Counted from the first letter of the stretch, positions 1 to 7,039 are shown. The stretch: 8,997 bases of DNA from JAAYWY01 sp050945275 (GCA_050945275.1 JBMNSQ010000071.1:1-8997), one strand, 5' to 3'. Translations and numbers: made by a program. Notes: generated by a model from the letters alone, not told the origin.

Positions 1-189
1 ATTGGCGGGCTAGGCAGTGCTGTGGCTGAAGTGCTGGGCGAACATTGCCCTGTTCCGCTAGAGCGAATAGGGGTTAAGGATGTGTTTGGGCAATCGGGGG
101 CTCCGGCCCAGTTGCTCGAGTATTATGATTTAACATCGGAGGCCATTGCAGCGGCAGCTAAACAGGCCGTAGGTCGCAAAACGACGTGA
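1..189 (+). CDS. Transketolase, C-terminal subunit (3' end only)
   Basis: The first 62 codons of frame 1 run to a TGA at 187-189; the gene begins upstream of the window. The translation opens with IGGLGSAVAEVL, continues through VPLERIGVKDVFGQSGAP and ends in a short helix-rich tail. This is the closing part of the transketolase C-terminal domain shared with 1-deoxyxylulose-5-phosphate synthase and the E1 beta subunits. In many Clostridia transketolase is split into separate N- and C-terminal genes, and I infer that arrangement here, although the upstream part cannot be seen. The enzyme transfers two-carbon ketol units between sugar phosphates in the non-oxidative pentose phosphate pathway, using thiamine diphosphate bound mainly by the other subunit. 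The stop overlaps the next gene's GTG start (GTGA), which suggests translational coupling. DXP synthase is the main alternative; the short tail favours transketolase. Confidence 0.85.
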   Translation: MGGLGSAVAEVLGEHCPVPLERIGVKDVFGQSGAPAQLLEYYDLTSEAIAAAAKQAVGRKTT

Positions 190-641
190 ACAGAAGAAGC
201 CCGCCAATATTAGTTAGTGCCTGCTTAGCCGGACAGCGTTGTCGCTATGATGGACAGGCAAAAAGCTGTCCCAAGGTGGAGGCTTTGGTTAAAGCCGGGA
301 AGGCAGTGCCTTTTTGTCCCGAAGTGAGCGGTGGTTTGTCCACGCCGCGCTCACCGGCTGAGATACAGGGTGGCACTGGAGTCGATGTGTTAGACGGAAA
401 AGGGCGAGTAATAAATGCTAATGGCCAGGATGTGACGGCAGCCTATATCCGGGGGGCTAAGCTGGGAGTGGAACTAGCCCAAAGACTTGGTGTACGCCAG
501 GCTATTTTGAAGGATAAAAGTCCGGCCTGTGGGACGAAATTTATTTATGACGGTAGCTTCCAGCGCAAATTGCGCTCGGGGCAAGGTGTAATAGCGGCGG
601 CTCTAGCCGCAGTTGGAATTCAGGTGGAACCAGAAAAATAA
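186..641 (+). CDS. DUF523 family protein (TudS-like, probable Fe-S protein)
   Basis: This 151-residue protein starts at GTG 186, inside the stop of the preceding gene; the conserved VSACLAG motif begins at residue 10, so no later start is possible. Family motifs seen in order are VSACLAGQRCRYDG (10-23, C13 and C19), C28, FCPEVSGGLSTPRSP (43-57, C44, E46) and LKDKSPACG (108-116, S112, C115). This matches the usual single-domain DUF523 length. Some members (TudS) have been shown to be [4Fe-4S]-dependent thiouracil desulfidases that convert thiouracil to uracil. The conserved cysteines here make an Fe-S cluster likely, but the substrate in this organism is not shown by the sequence. There is no signal peptide, so it should be cytoplasmic. 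The overlap with transketolase means the two are co-transcribed, and a strong terminator at the stop codon ends the unit. The family call is secure; the desulfidase role is inference. Confidence 0.9.
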   Translation: MNRRSPPILVSACLAGQRCRYDGQAKSCPKVEALVKAGKAVPFCPEVSGGLSTPRSPAEIQGGTGVDVLDGKGRVINANGQDVTAAYIRGAKLGVELAQRLGVRQAILKDKSPACGTKFIYDGSFQRKLRSGQGVIAAALAAVGIQVEPEK

Positions 642-674
642 GGGATCGGCCACTACGGCCGGTCCCTTATTTTT
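634..674 (+). terminator. Strong, possibly bidirectional intrinsic terminator after the DUF523 gene
   Basis: The left arm AAAAATAAGGGATCGGCC (634-651) pairs with GGCCGGTCCCTTATTTTT (657-674) around a 5-nt ACTAC loop. This gives 18 base pairs with a single T-G wobble (646/662). The GC-rich core is followed by ATTTTT on the + strand and, by symmetry, an equivalent U-run on the - strand. The stop codon TAA (639-641) lies inside the left arm. It closes the transketolase-DUF523 transcript and insulates ftsE. Confidence 0.92.
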
Positions 675-698
675 CCTACCCTGGAAAGCCAAGTTAAA

Positions 699-728
699 AA
701 AGGATTTTTATCTGCCCTTGTCGAAGAA
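699..728 (+). promoter_or_regulatory. Candidate sigma-H promoter with overlapping Spo0A box upstream of ftsE
   Basis: AAAGGATTT (699-707) matches the Bacillus sigma-H -35 consensus RNAGGAWWW. After a 12-nt spacer, GTCGAAGAA (720-728) matches the -10 consensus RNNGAATWW at every position but the T. TGTCGAA (719-725), the core Spo0A-box sequence, overlaps the -10, and a one-mismatch copy AGTCGAA lies at 760-766. A sigma-A reading (TTGTCG 718-723, TATACA 739-744, 15-nt spacer) is weaker. Expected transcription start is near 733-736, about 50 nt before ftsE. This is consensus matching by eye only. Confidence 0.45.
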
Positions 729-785
729 TCTAACGTCGTATACAGAAAAGAATACAAGCAGTCGAAATAGGGAGAGTGACGCCAG

Positions 786-1472
786 GTGATCGAGTTTCGT
801 CGAGTCACCAAGATATATGGACGTGACACAGAGGCGCTAAAGAATGTCAGTTTGACTATAAATAAAGGGGAATTTGTTTTTTTGGTGGGGCCTAGTGGTG
901 CTGGCAAAAGCACTTTTGTGCGCTTGTTGCTCCGTGAGGAGCTGCCTACCGAGGGCCAAATTGTAGTAGATAATGTCGACACAGGGCGGCTTCGTCCCGC
1001 CCAGATACCGTTTCTTCGTCGGCGTATCGGCATGGTCTTTCAGGATTTTAGATTGTTGCCGGAACGTACGGTGGCTGAGAATGTGGCCTTTGCTCTGCGA
1101 GTGGTGGAAGCACCACGGCGAGAGATTTTCCGCCGTGTTCCTCAGGTATTGCATTTGGTAGGCTTAGCTCATAAATCGCGGGCGAAACCGGCAGAGCTGT
1201 CCGGCGGCGAGCAGCAGCGGGTAGCTTTGGCGCGGGCGTTAGTGAATAATCCACCAATCCTAATTGCTGACGAACCCACCGGCAACTTGGACCCTGATAC
1301 AGCGTGGGAGATTATGCAGCTGTTGGTGGAGATTAACCAACGGGGCACAACGGTGCTAGTGGCCACCCACGCCCATGATATAGTAAACCGTCTGCGGCGG
1401 CGGGTAGTGGCGCTAGAAGCTGGACGCCTAATACGGGATGAGGAAAAGGGGGCCTACGGCGGTGAGATTTAG
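786..1472 (+). CDS. ftsE: Cell division ATP-binding protein FtsE
   Basis: This 228-residue ABC ATPase has the usual FtsE length and the typical N-terminus MIEFRRVTKIY. Motifs in order are Walker A GPSGAGKST (35-43), a Q-loop in MVFQDFRLLPERTV (near residue 87), signature LSGGEQQR (138-145), Walker B ILIADEPTGNLD (catalytic pair D162/E163) and the H-loop histidine H195 in VATHAHD. FtsE dimerises on the cytoplasmic side of FtsX; ATP turnover does not pump a solute but signals across the membrane to peptidoglycan hydrolases. The start is GTG 786, with an AGGGAG ribosome site at 769-774 (11-nt spacing). The gene overlaps ftsX and is followed by an M23 peptidase, the standard FtsEX-hydrolase setting. 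The family call is certain; the motifs look complete and active. Confidence 0.97.
   Translation: MIEFRRVTKIYGRDTEALKNVSLTINKGEFVFLVGPSGAGKSTFVRLLLREELPTEGQIVVDNVDTGRLRPAQIPFLRRRIGMVFQDFRLLPERTVAENVAFALRVVEAPRREIFRRVPQVLHLVGLAHKSRAKPAELSGGEQQRVALARALVNNPPILIADEPTGNLDPDTAWEIMQLLVEINQRGTTVLVATHAHDIVNRLRRRVVALEAGRLIRDEEKGAYGGEI
1446..1452 (+). promoter_or_regulatory. Ribosome binding site that favours GTG 1462 as ftsX start
   Basis: AAGGGGG lies inside the end of ftsE, 9 nt before GTG 1462. It can pair with the anti-Shine-Dalgarno CCUCC through one G-U wobble. The in-frame ATG at 1438 has no comparable site upstream, so the later start is preferred. Confidence 0.55.
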
Positions 1473-2349
1473 TACTTGGGAATTTTACCTTCGGGAGGCC
1501 GGTCGCAGTCTGGTACGTAATCGTTTTATGTCCCTGGCTTCCATCAGTACGGTGGCCCTATCCATGCTCATTCTGGGCGTATTTCTGCTTGGGGCGGTAA
1601 ACCTTAATAATATTGCCGAAACACTGGAGAACCAAGTGGAAGTGACGGCTTACTTGGACGAAAGTCTAGAGCCGGAGGAAATAACGGCTACAACAGATAG
1701 AGTCAGGGGTCTAGACGGTGTGCGCGAAGTAAAGTTTGTTAGCAAAGAGGAGGCTCTTGAACGGCTCAAAGAGCAATTCGGTGAGCGTAGAGATTTGCTC
1801 ACGTCGGTGGAAAAGAATAATCCATTGCGTAATTCTTTAGAGGTGAGTACTGTTAATCCGGCCGACGTTAAATTAGTGGTACAGGATCTGAAGGCCATGC
1901 CAGCGGTGGCCAAAGTCAGTTTTAAAGAAGAGATTATTGATCGGTTATTTTCCTTTACTAAAGCCATTCGTTTAGCGGGGTTAGCGGTAGTGATTCTGCT
2001 AGTGGCGGCGACGGTATTTCTTATATCCAATACCATCCGGCTAACGGTGTTTGCCCGCCGACGGGAAATCAACATTATGAAACTAGTGGGAGCTACTGAT
2101 TGGTTTATTCGTTGGCCGTTTGTTTTGGAGGGCCTATGTTTAGGGTTATTAGGCAGCGTACCGGCTGTCTTGTTGGTAATTCGCTTTTACCATTGGCTCA
2201 CAGCCAGCATTTACCAGACGCTGCCTTTTATTCCTCTGCTGGCTCCGGATGTTGTGTTGGGACGTTTGCAGCTTATATTGCTGGGAATCGGCGTATTGGT
2301 CGGAGCTACCGGGAGCGCCATTTCTATGCGGCGTTTCCTACGGGTGTAA
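1462..2349 (+). CDS. ftsX: Cell division membrane protein FtsX
   Basis: From GTG 1462 the product is 295 residues, beginning MRFSTWEFYLREAGRSL, the usual type of FtsX start. An in-frame ATG at 1438 would add eight basic or polar residues (303 aa). The topology is that of FtsX: TM1 at about 23-45, a large extracellular domain at about 46-160 (EVTAYLDESLEPEEI onward), TM2 at about 168-192, a cytoplasmic stretch with the conserved RREINIMKLVGATDWFIRWPF, then TM3 (about 217-240) and TM4 (about 263-286). The extracellular loop is where FtsX contacts its hydrolase partner in species studied. FtsX partners with FtsE; the two genes overlap by 11 nt with the chosen start, consistent with coupled translation in a fixed ratio. 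In Bacillus subtilis FtsEX affects cell elongation and entry into sporulation; in pneumococcus it serves division. Which applies here cannot be read from the gene. Confidence 0.95.
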   Translation: MRFSTWEFYLREAGRSLVRNRFMSLASISTVALSMLILGVFLLGAVNLNNIAETLENQVEVTAYLDESLEPEEITATTDRVRGLDGVREVKFVSKEEALERLKEQFGERRDLLTSVEKNNPLRNSLEVSTVNPADVKLVVQDLKAMPAVAKVSFKEEIIDRLFSFTKAIRLAGLAVVILLVAATVFLISNTIRLTVFARRREINIMKLVGATDWFIRWPFVLEGLCLGLLGSVPAVLLVIRFYHWLTASIYQTLPFIPLLAPDVVLGRLQLILLGIGVLVGATGSAISMRRFLRV

Positions 2350-2373
2350 GGAAGTAGATAGGAGGTAGAATTC

Positions 2374-3540
2374 ATGGGCAAACCCTATGGGCTGCCACAA
2401 CGTTTTTGGTGGACGGTTATCGCGTCGGCACTATGCTTGTTTGTTCTATGGTCGACGGCGGTACCCATGTCTATGTGGGCTAATCCGTTGAACGAAAAAC
2501 AGCAAGAGCTCCAACGGGTTGAGCAGGAAAAGGCAGCTACTGTCAAGCAGCTTAACCAGACGAAAAATCAAGAGCGGAGCTTAACTGCTGAACTTAACGC
2601 GCTTGAGCGTCAACTGGAACAAGCCGAAAACGAATTAGCTGTGCTAAATAATAAGCTGCAGTCCACAGAGAACGATTTGCGTCAGACTACGGCCGACTTA
2701 AAGAAAGCCGAAGAGGAACTAACTGAACAAACTAACCTGTTAGGTGAGCGACTACGGGCCATGCAAGAAAATGGTGCCGTTAGCTACATAGAAGTTTTAT
2801 TGACGTCTGGGGATTTTAGCGATCTATTAAACAGAATAGATTTGATGAAAGAGATAGTGGCTCAGGATGTAACACTGATGGAAGACATCAAGAAAAAACA
2901 GACTGAGATTGAGAATAAAAAACGTGACCTAGAGAAGAAAAAGGTTGAATTGTTAGCGGTGCAGGGTTCAGTTCGGAGCAAAAGAGAGAGTATTGAGGTG
3001 GCCAGCCGGTCGAAACAGAGACTCCTCGCTAACATTTATCAAGAGAAGGCAGCTTACGAGAAAGCCTTAAATGAATTGGAGCGAACATCCAGAGAACTGG
3101 AACTAGCTATTCGCCGTCTGCAGTCACCCAATGACCCGGCTGCTGTCGTGAAGGGAAAAGGAGCCATGGCCTGGCCGACAGCTGGTCCCATAACCTCTTA
3201 CTTTGGTTATCGGACTCATCCGGTGTACGGAACCAAGAGGCTGCATGCCGGTCTTGATATTGGCGCTCCTCATGGCCAAACAGTGGTGGCGGCAGCGGAT
3301 GGCACAGTTATCATGGCTGATTGGTATGGTGGCTATGGCAAGGCAGTAGTAATTGACCACGGTGGAGGCATATCGACGCTTTATGGACATAACTCGGCGC
3401 TATTGGTGAGTGCAGGCCAAAAAGTTACTCGGGGGCAAGCTATTGCCAAAGTAGGTAGCACCGGTGTTTCCACCGGACCCCATTGCCACTTTGAAGTGAG
3501 AGTTAACGGGACACCGCAAGATCCCTTGGGATGGTTGTAA
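2374..3540 (+). CDS. Coiled-coil M23 (LytM-type) peptidoglycan endopeptidase, EnvC-like
   Basis: This 388-residue protein starts at ATG 2374, with AGGAGGT (2360-2366) 7 nt upstream and 24 nt after ftsX. Residues 11-29 form a hydrophobic signal segment, with possible cleavage after A29 (STA) or A36. Residues about 38-125 and 160-255 are long heptad-rich coiled coils full of E, K, Q and L. The C-terminal 120 residues are a LytM/M23 domain. Its metal ligands are present: H291 and D295 (HAGLD), H370 and H372 (GPHCHFEV, where H372 is the ligand of the HxH motif), plus catalytic H339 (LYGHNS). The layout matches FtsEX-controlled hydrolases such as EnvC, but EnvC has a degenerate site and this one looks catalytically competent, so it probably cleaves peptide cross-bridges itself. 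It is exported to the cell wall face. FtsEX control is inferred from gene order and architecture. Confidence 0.93.
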   Translation: MGKPYGLPQRFWWTVIASALCLFVLWSTAVPMSMWANPLNEKQQELQRVEQEKAATVKQLNQTKNQERSLTAELNALERQLEQAENELAVLNNKLQSTENDLRQTTADLKKAEEELTEQTNLLGERLRAMQENGAVSYIEVLLTSGDFSDLLNRIDLMKEIVAQDVTLMEDIKKKQTEIENKKRDLEKKKVELLAVQGSVRSKRESIEVASRSKQRLLANIYQEKAAYEKALNELERTSRELELAIRRLQSPNDPAAVVKGKGAMAWPTAGPITSYFGYRTHPVYGTKRLHAGLDIGAPHGQTVVAAADGTVIMADWYGGYGKAVVIDHGGGISTLYGHNSALLVSAGQKVTRGQAIAKVGSTGVSTGPHCHFEVRVNGTPQDPLGWL

Positions 3541-3554
3541 TAAAGTAGGACTTA

Positions 3555-3590
3555 ATCGAGGCTATTGGAAGATGGCCTCGATACTTTTTT
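3555..3590 (+). terminator. Intrinsic terminator after the ftsEX-M23 operon
   Basis: ATCGAGGC (3555-3562) pairs perfectly with GCCTCGAT (3575-3582) around a 12-nt loop. AC and a run of six T (3585-3590) follow. It lies 14 nt after the M23 peptidase stop, so it ends the division operon and separates it from htrA. Confidence 0.85.
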
Positions 3591-3691
3591 AATTCACGAC
3601 CCATTACCATCACTCGACTTTTTGGGATACCCTAGAAGTGAGCGGTTTTTTATTTGGGCCGATCCAAGGATTCAACTTTTGAAGGTTTTGT

Positions 3692-3704
3692 GAACACTAG
3701 GTTC
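3692..3704 (+). promoter_or_regulatory. GAAC-N5-GTTC palindrome upstream of the htrA-uvrB promoter
   Basis: GAACACTAGGTTC consists of GAAC and GTTC half-sites separated by five bases, ending 5 nt before the candidate -35. The Gram-positive LexA (DinR) box is GAAC-N4-GTTC, so this is one base too long for the standard site. It is notable because uvrB lies downstream, but it may be coincidental. It also sits in an AT-rich stretch able to fold into small hairpins (TTCAA/TTGAA at 3671-3683; CCAAGGA/TCTTTGG at 3664-3670 and 3703-3709). Confidence 0.25.
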
Positions 3705-3709
3705 TTTGG

Positions 3710-3738
3710 TGGACAGAAGGTGAGGTCAGGTGTACAAT
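3710..3738 (+). promoter_or_regulatory. Sigma-A type promoter of htrA-uvrB
   Basis: TGGACA (3710-3715, five of six to TTGACA) and TACAAT (3733-3738, five of six to TATAAT) are separated by an ideal 17 nt. Transcription would start near 3745, giving a leader of about 42 nt before the htrA ATG. It lies downstream of the preceding operon's terminator, as a promoter for a new unit should. Confidence 0.65.
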
Positions 3739-3770
3739 TACAGTAAGTGAAAAAGTATAGCAATCAATGT

Positions 3771-3777
3771 GGGAGGT
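3771..3777 (+). promoter_or_regulatory. Ribosome binding site that fixes the htrA start at ATG 3787
   Basis: GGGAGGT lies 9 nt before ATG 3787. A GTG at 3769 is in the same frame but overlaps this site and has no site of its own, so a six-residue longer start is unlikely. Confidence 0.85.
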
Positions 3778-3786
3778 GTAGATCAG

Positions 3787-4983
3787 ATGGGTAACTTTAG
3801 GCGTCGTTTTAGCCAATACAAAGGCTACTTTGGGGTAGCGATAGTTGCTCTTCTGATTGGAATCGTTGTAACGGTTGGGTGTACTTCGCTCCCTGGTTCT
3901 TCTGATGGGAGATCGGAAAAGAACGGTGGTGGACAGGCGCAGGCCGCTCCTATGCCGGAGGCATCGCCACGGAGTCTGAGCCGGCTTCCGGGAGATGATC
4001 CTAACGCTATTGCTGATATGGTGGAGGAAGTGGGTCCGGCGGTGGTTATGATCAATACTACGGTGGTCCAAAAAGGACGTGGGGTCGATCCCTTTTTCGA
4101 TGATCCTTTCTTCCGCTACTTTTTTGGGGGGCGGGTGCCGTCTGTCCCTCAAGAACGACAGAGCCAAGGTATTGGTAGCGGGTTTATTACCAGTTCCGAT
4201 GGCTATATTTTAACTAACGAGCATGTAGTGGGTGGGGCCGATGAGGTACGAGTAACGGTTTCCGGTTATGATGAGGCTTTTGATGCTCAGGTGGTAGGGA
4301 CCGATAAAGAGCTTGATTTAGCAATACTAAAAATTGATGCACCCCAGCCATTACCGACGGTGAAACTGGGCGATTCCGATGTTACCAGAGTAGGAGAATG
4401 GGTTGTGGCCATCGGCAACCCTTACGGTCTGGATCATACGGTTACGGTAGGTGTTGTGGGTGCTAAAGGGCGACCTGTACCGGTACAGGATCGCATTTAC
4501 AAAAATTTGTTGCAGACAGATGCGGCCATCAATCCCGGCAATAGCGGTGGACCGCTACTTAATTTGGATGGGGAAGTCATCGGGATCAATACTGCGGTAA
4601 ATGCAGCGGGGCAAGGGCTCGGATTTGCTATCCCGATAAATACAGCCAAGGAAGTTATGGGTTCTTTGCGGACCCAGGGCAAGGTTGTTAGGCCGTGGCT
4701 GGGAGTTTCGGTGTTAGATGTTACGGCGGACCTGCAACAGTATTTTAAGTTACCTGATCGGCGAGGAGCAATCGTTGGCGAGGTTATAAGCGGTAGCCCG
4801 GCAGCTAAAGCGAGCCTTCAGGTGGGTGACGTTATCCGGAAAGTTGATGATCAGACGATTGATAGCGCTCAGAACCTGGTAGACATGATTCAGAAAAAGA
4901 AAATTGGAGATAGCGTTGGTCTTGAAATCTATCGTGACGGGCGCACTTTGTTCAGGCTAGTAAAGATCGAAGAGAAACCGTGA
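3787..4983 (+). CDS. HtrA/DegP-family membrane-anchored serine protease with one PDZ domain
   Basis: From ATG 3787 the protein has 398 residues. Residues 1-12 are basic, and 13-31 form one transmembrane or signal segment ending at C32. C32 lacks a proper lipobox (T-V-G before the Cys), so a membrane anchor is preferred over a lipoprotein. A low-complexity linker (about 33-75) leads to a trypsin-like domain with triad H146 (TNEHVV), D177 (LDLAILKI) and S253 (NPGNSGGPL). The alanine usual before this His (TNAHVV) is Glu here. A single PDZ domain spans about 298-395 (RPWLGV...GSPAAKASLQVGDVI). Such proteases degrade or refold misfolded proteins at the outer face of the membrane. The gene starts its own transcript and is followed 21 nt later by uvrB, probably co-transcribed. 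The paralogue type (HtrA, HtrB or YycK) cannot be fixed from sequence alone. Confidence 0.95.
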   Translation: MGNFRRRFSQYKGYFGVAIVALLIGIVVTVGCTSLPGSSDGRSEKNGGGQAQAAPMPEASPRSLSRLPGDDPNAIADMVEEVGPAVVMINTTVVQKGRGVDPFFDDPFFRYFFGGRVPSVPQERQSQGIGSGFITSSDGYILTNEHVVGGADEVRVTVSGYDEAFDAQVVGTDKELDLAILKIDAPQPLPTVKLGDSDVTRVGEWVVAIGNPYGLDHTVTVGVVGAKGRPVPVQDRIYKNLLQTDAAINPGNSGGPLLNLDGEVIGINTAVNAAGQGLGFAIPINTAKEVMGSLRTQGKVVRPWLGVSVLDVTADLQQYFKLPDRRGAIVGEVISGSPAAKASLQVGDVIRKVDDQTIDSAQNLVDMIQKKKIGDSVGLEIYRDGRTLFRLVKIEEKP

Positions 4984-5004
4984 AATTGAGGAAGTGAATT
5001 AGAC

Positions 5005-6993
5005 ATGGCGTCGAAATTTCGGTTGATTACCGAGCTTAAACCTAGTGGCGATCAACCGAAGGCCATCGCCTCTTTGGTAAAAGGGATAAAACAAGGTTAT
5101 AAATATCAGACCTTGCTGGGAGTAACCGGCTCGGGAAAAACCTTCACTATGGCAGGTCTAATTGAGAAGGTGCAAAAGCCGACATTAGTAATTGCTCATA
5201 ACAAGACGTTGGCGGCCCAGCTGTGCAGTGAATTCCGGGAGTTTTTTCCGGAAAACGCGGTGGAGTATTTTGTCAGTTACTATGACTACTATCAACCGGA
5301 GGCCTATATTCCACAAACAGACACGTATATAGAAAAGGATGCCTCTATCAACGACGAGATTGACAAGTTGCGCCATTCGGCCACCAGTGCCCTATTGGAA
5401 CGACGGGATGTAATTGTGGTGGCCAGCGTTTCTTGTATTTATGGTTTGGGGTCGCCGGAGGAATATCGAGAACAGGTGCTCTCGCTCAGATTGGGGGCGC
5501 AGCGCGATAGAGATGAGGTTCTGAAGAAATTAGTGGAAATGCAGTATGGTCGTAACGACTTGGAACTTACCCGGGGTAAGTTTAGAGTGCGCGGCGATGT
5601 GGTCGAAATTTTTCCGGCTGATGCTACAGCTCGTGCCATCAGGGTAGAGTTTTTCGGTGATGAAATTGACTCTATGCTGGAAATAGATACAATAACAGGT
5701 GAAGTAATCGGGGAGCGCAGCCATGTGGCTATTTACCCTGCTAGTCACTATGTAACATCTTTACAGACGCGTCAACGGGCTATAGCTAGCATTGAAACTG
5801 AACTACAGCAGCGCTTAGCGGAACTTAAAGCAGAGCAAAAGTATTTTGAAGCCCATCGGCTAGAGCAACGCACCAACTATGATTTGGAAATGCTAGCCGA
5901 GATGGGATATTGTAAGGGGATAGAGAACTACTCTCGTCACCTTACTGGGCGGGCACCGGGGGAACCGCCATTTACGTTGATGGACTTTTTCCCTAAAGAC
6001 TATTTAATTATTATTGACGAGTCGCATATGACTATTCCACAGCTGCATGCTATGTATGCCGGCGATCGTTCACGTAAGGATACTTTAGTCGGGCATGGTT
6101 TTAGGTTACCGTCGGCCTATGATAACAGGCCGCTAGTTTTTGATGAATTTATCACTCTTAGCAACCAAATAGTGTTTACTACCGCTACGCCGGGTCCGTT
6201 TGAGCTTAAGGTTAGCCAACAAACAGTGGAACAAGTGGTAAGACCTACCGGATTGGTGGATCCGGAGATCTTGGTAAGGCCAACTAAAGGACAAATTGAT
6301 GATTTGCTGCATGAGATAAGGCAGCGGGTAGACAAACAGCAACGAGTGCTTATAACGACACTAACTAAGCGGATGGCCGAAGATCTGACTGATTACTTGT
6401 TGGAAGCTGGGATTCGGGTTCGTTATTTGCATTCGGATATTGTAACTTTGGAGCGGCTGGAAATTATTCGTGACTTGAGGCTAGGTAAATTTGATGTATT
6501 AGTGGGCATTAACCTGCTACGGGAAGGCTTGGACTTACCGGAGGTGTCGCTGGTAGCTATTTTGGATGCGGATAAGGAAGGGTTTTTGAGATCACAGCGG
6601 TCCTTGATTCAAACTATTGGCCGGGCAGCCCGCAACGTGGAGGGCCTGGTGATCATGTATGCCGATTCCATTACCGATTCCATGCGTTTAGCTATTGATG
6701 AGACCAACCGTCGTCGCCAGATTCAAACGGCATATAACCTAAAGCACGGTATTACCCCCAAGACGATACAAAAAGCTGTTCGGGATGTAATTGAAGCGAC
6801 GAAGGTAGCAGAGAAGATGGACGAATATCTGCCACAAAGTAAGAGCGTAAAGGCTATGTCGCGACCCGAACTAAAGCAGTGGATCAAAGAGTTGGAAGGG
6901 AAAATGCATGCAGCCGCCAAAAAATTGGAGTTTGAAGAGGCGGCTAAGCTTAGGGATATGTTACTGGAGGCCAAATTGTTACTAGATAACTAG
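5005..6993 (+). CDS. uvrB: UvrABC system protein B (excision repair helicase-like subunit)
   Basis: The full-length protein is 662 residues, essentially the normal Gram-positive UvrB length. Motifs include Walker A GVTGSGKT (39-46), the beta-hairpin region starting YYDYYQPEAYIPQTDTYIEK (about 91-110) that inserts between DNA strands, Walker B/DEAD-like DESH (338-341), helicase motif V/VI stretches INLLREGLDLPEV and QTIGRAARN, and a C-terminal UVR domain (about 623-660, LEFEEAAKLRDMLLEAK) that contacts UvrC. UvrB receives damaged DNA from UvrA, verifies the lesion and recruits the UvrC nuclease. The start ATG 5005 has GAGGAAG (4988-4994) 10 nt upstream. It lies 21 nt after htrA and probably shares its promoter. 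uvrA follows on the same strand, but a glutaredoxin gene is inserted between them. No missing residues were noticed. Confidence 0.98.
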   Translation: MASKFRLITELKPSGDQPKAIASLVKGIKQGYKYQTLLGVTGSGKTFTMAGLIEKVQKPTLVIAHNKTLAAQLCSEFREFFPENAVEYFVSYYDYYQPEAYIPQTDTYIEKDASINDEIDKLRHSATSALLERRDVIVVASVSCIYGLGSPEEYREQVLSLRLGAQRDRDEVLKKLVEMQYGRNDLELTRGKFRVRGDVVEIFPADATARAIRVEFFGDEIDSMLEIDTITGEVIGERSHVAIYPASHYVTSLQTRQRAIASIETELQQRLAELKAEQKYFEAHRLEQRTNYDLEMLAEMGYCKGIENYSRHLTGRAPGEPPFTLMDFFPKDYLIIIDESHMTIPQLHAMYAGDRSRKDTLVGHGFRLPSAYDNRPLVFDEFITLSNQIVFTTATPGPFELKVSQQTVEQVVRPTGLVDPEILVRPTKGQIDDLLHEIRQRVDKQQRVLITTLTKRMAEDLTDYLLEAGIRVRYLHSDIVTLERLEIIRDLRLGKFDVLVGINLLREGLDLPEVSLVAILDADKEGFLRSQRSLIQTIGRAARNVEGLVIMYADSITDSMRLAIDETNRRRQIQTAYNLKHGITPKTIQKAVRDVIEATKVAEKMDEYLPQSKSVKAMSRPELKQWIKELEGKMHAAAKKLEFEEAAKLRDMLLEAKLLLDN

Positions 6994-7039
6994 GTTGTAA
7001 GTGCCCTAACTTGGGGTATGCCATAGGGTGGCAAAAATG

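Noticed and set aside
653..1154. Open frames on the - strand opposite the ftsE region (126 and 105 residues)
   Set aside because: They lie antisense to ftsE, have no recognisable family features or credible start signals, and overlap the terminator and promoter region. They are shadows of the coding strand.
3617..3655. Second terminator downstream of the M23 gene (ACTT/AAGT and GGG/CCC with a later T-run)
   Set aside because: Pairing is only seven base pairs split by an internal loop, and the T-run starts six bases after the stem. The hairpin at 3555-3590 is sufficient.
3664..3709. Branched RNA fold or riboswitch upstream of htrA
   Set aside because: The small hairpins lie upstream of the best promoter (3710-3738), so they would not be in the htrA leader, and stems this short are common in AT-rich DNA.
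7003..7029. Hairpin CCCTA/TAGGG after the uvrB stop as an intrinsic terminator
   Set aside because: The stem is short and broken by a bulge, and it is followed by TGGCAAAAATG rather than a T-run. uvrB may end elsewhere or read through.
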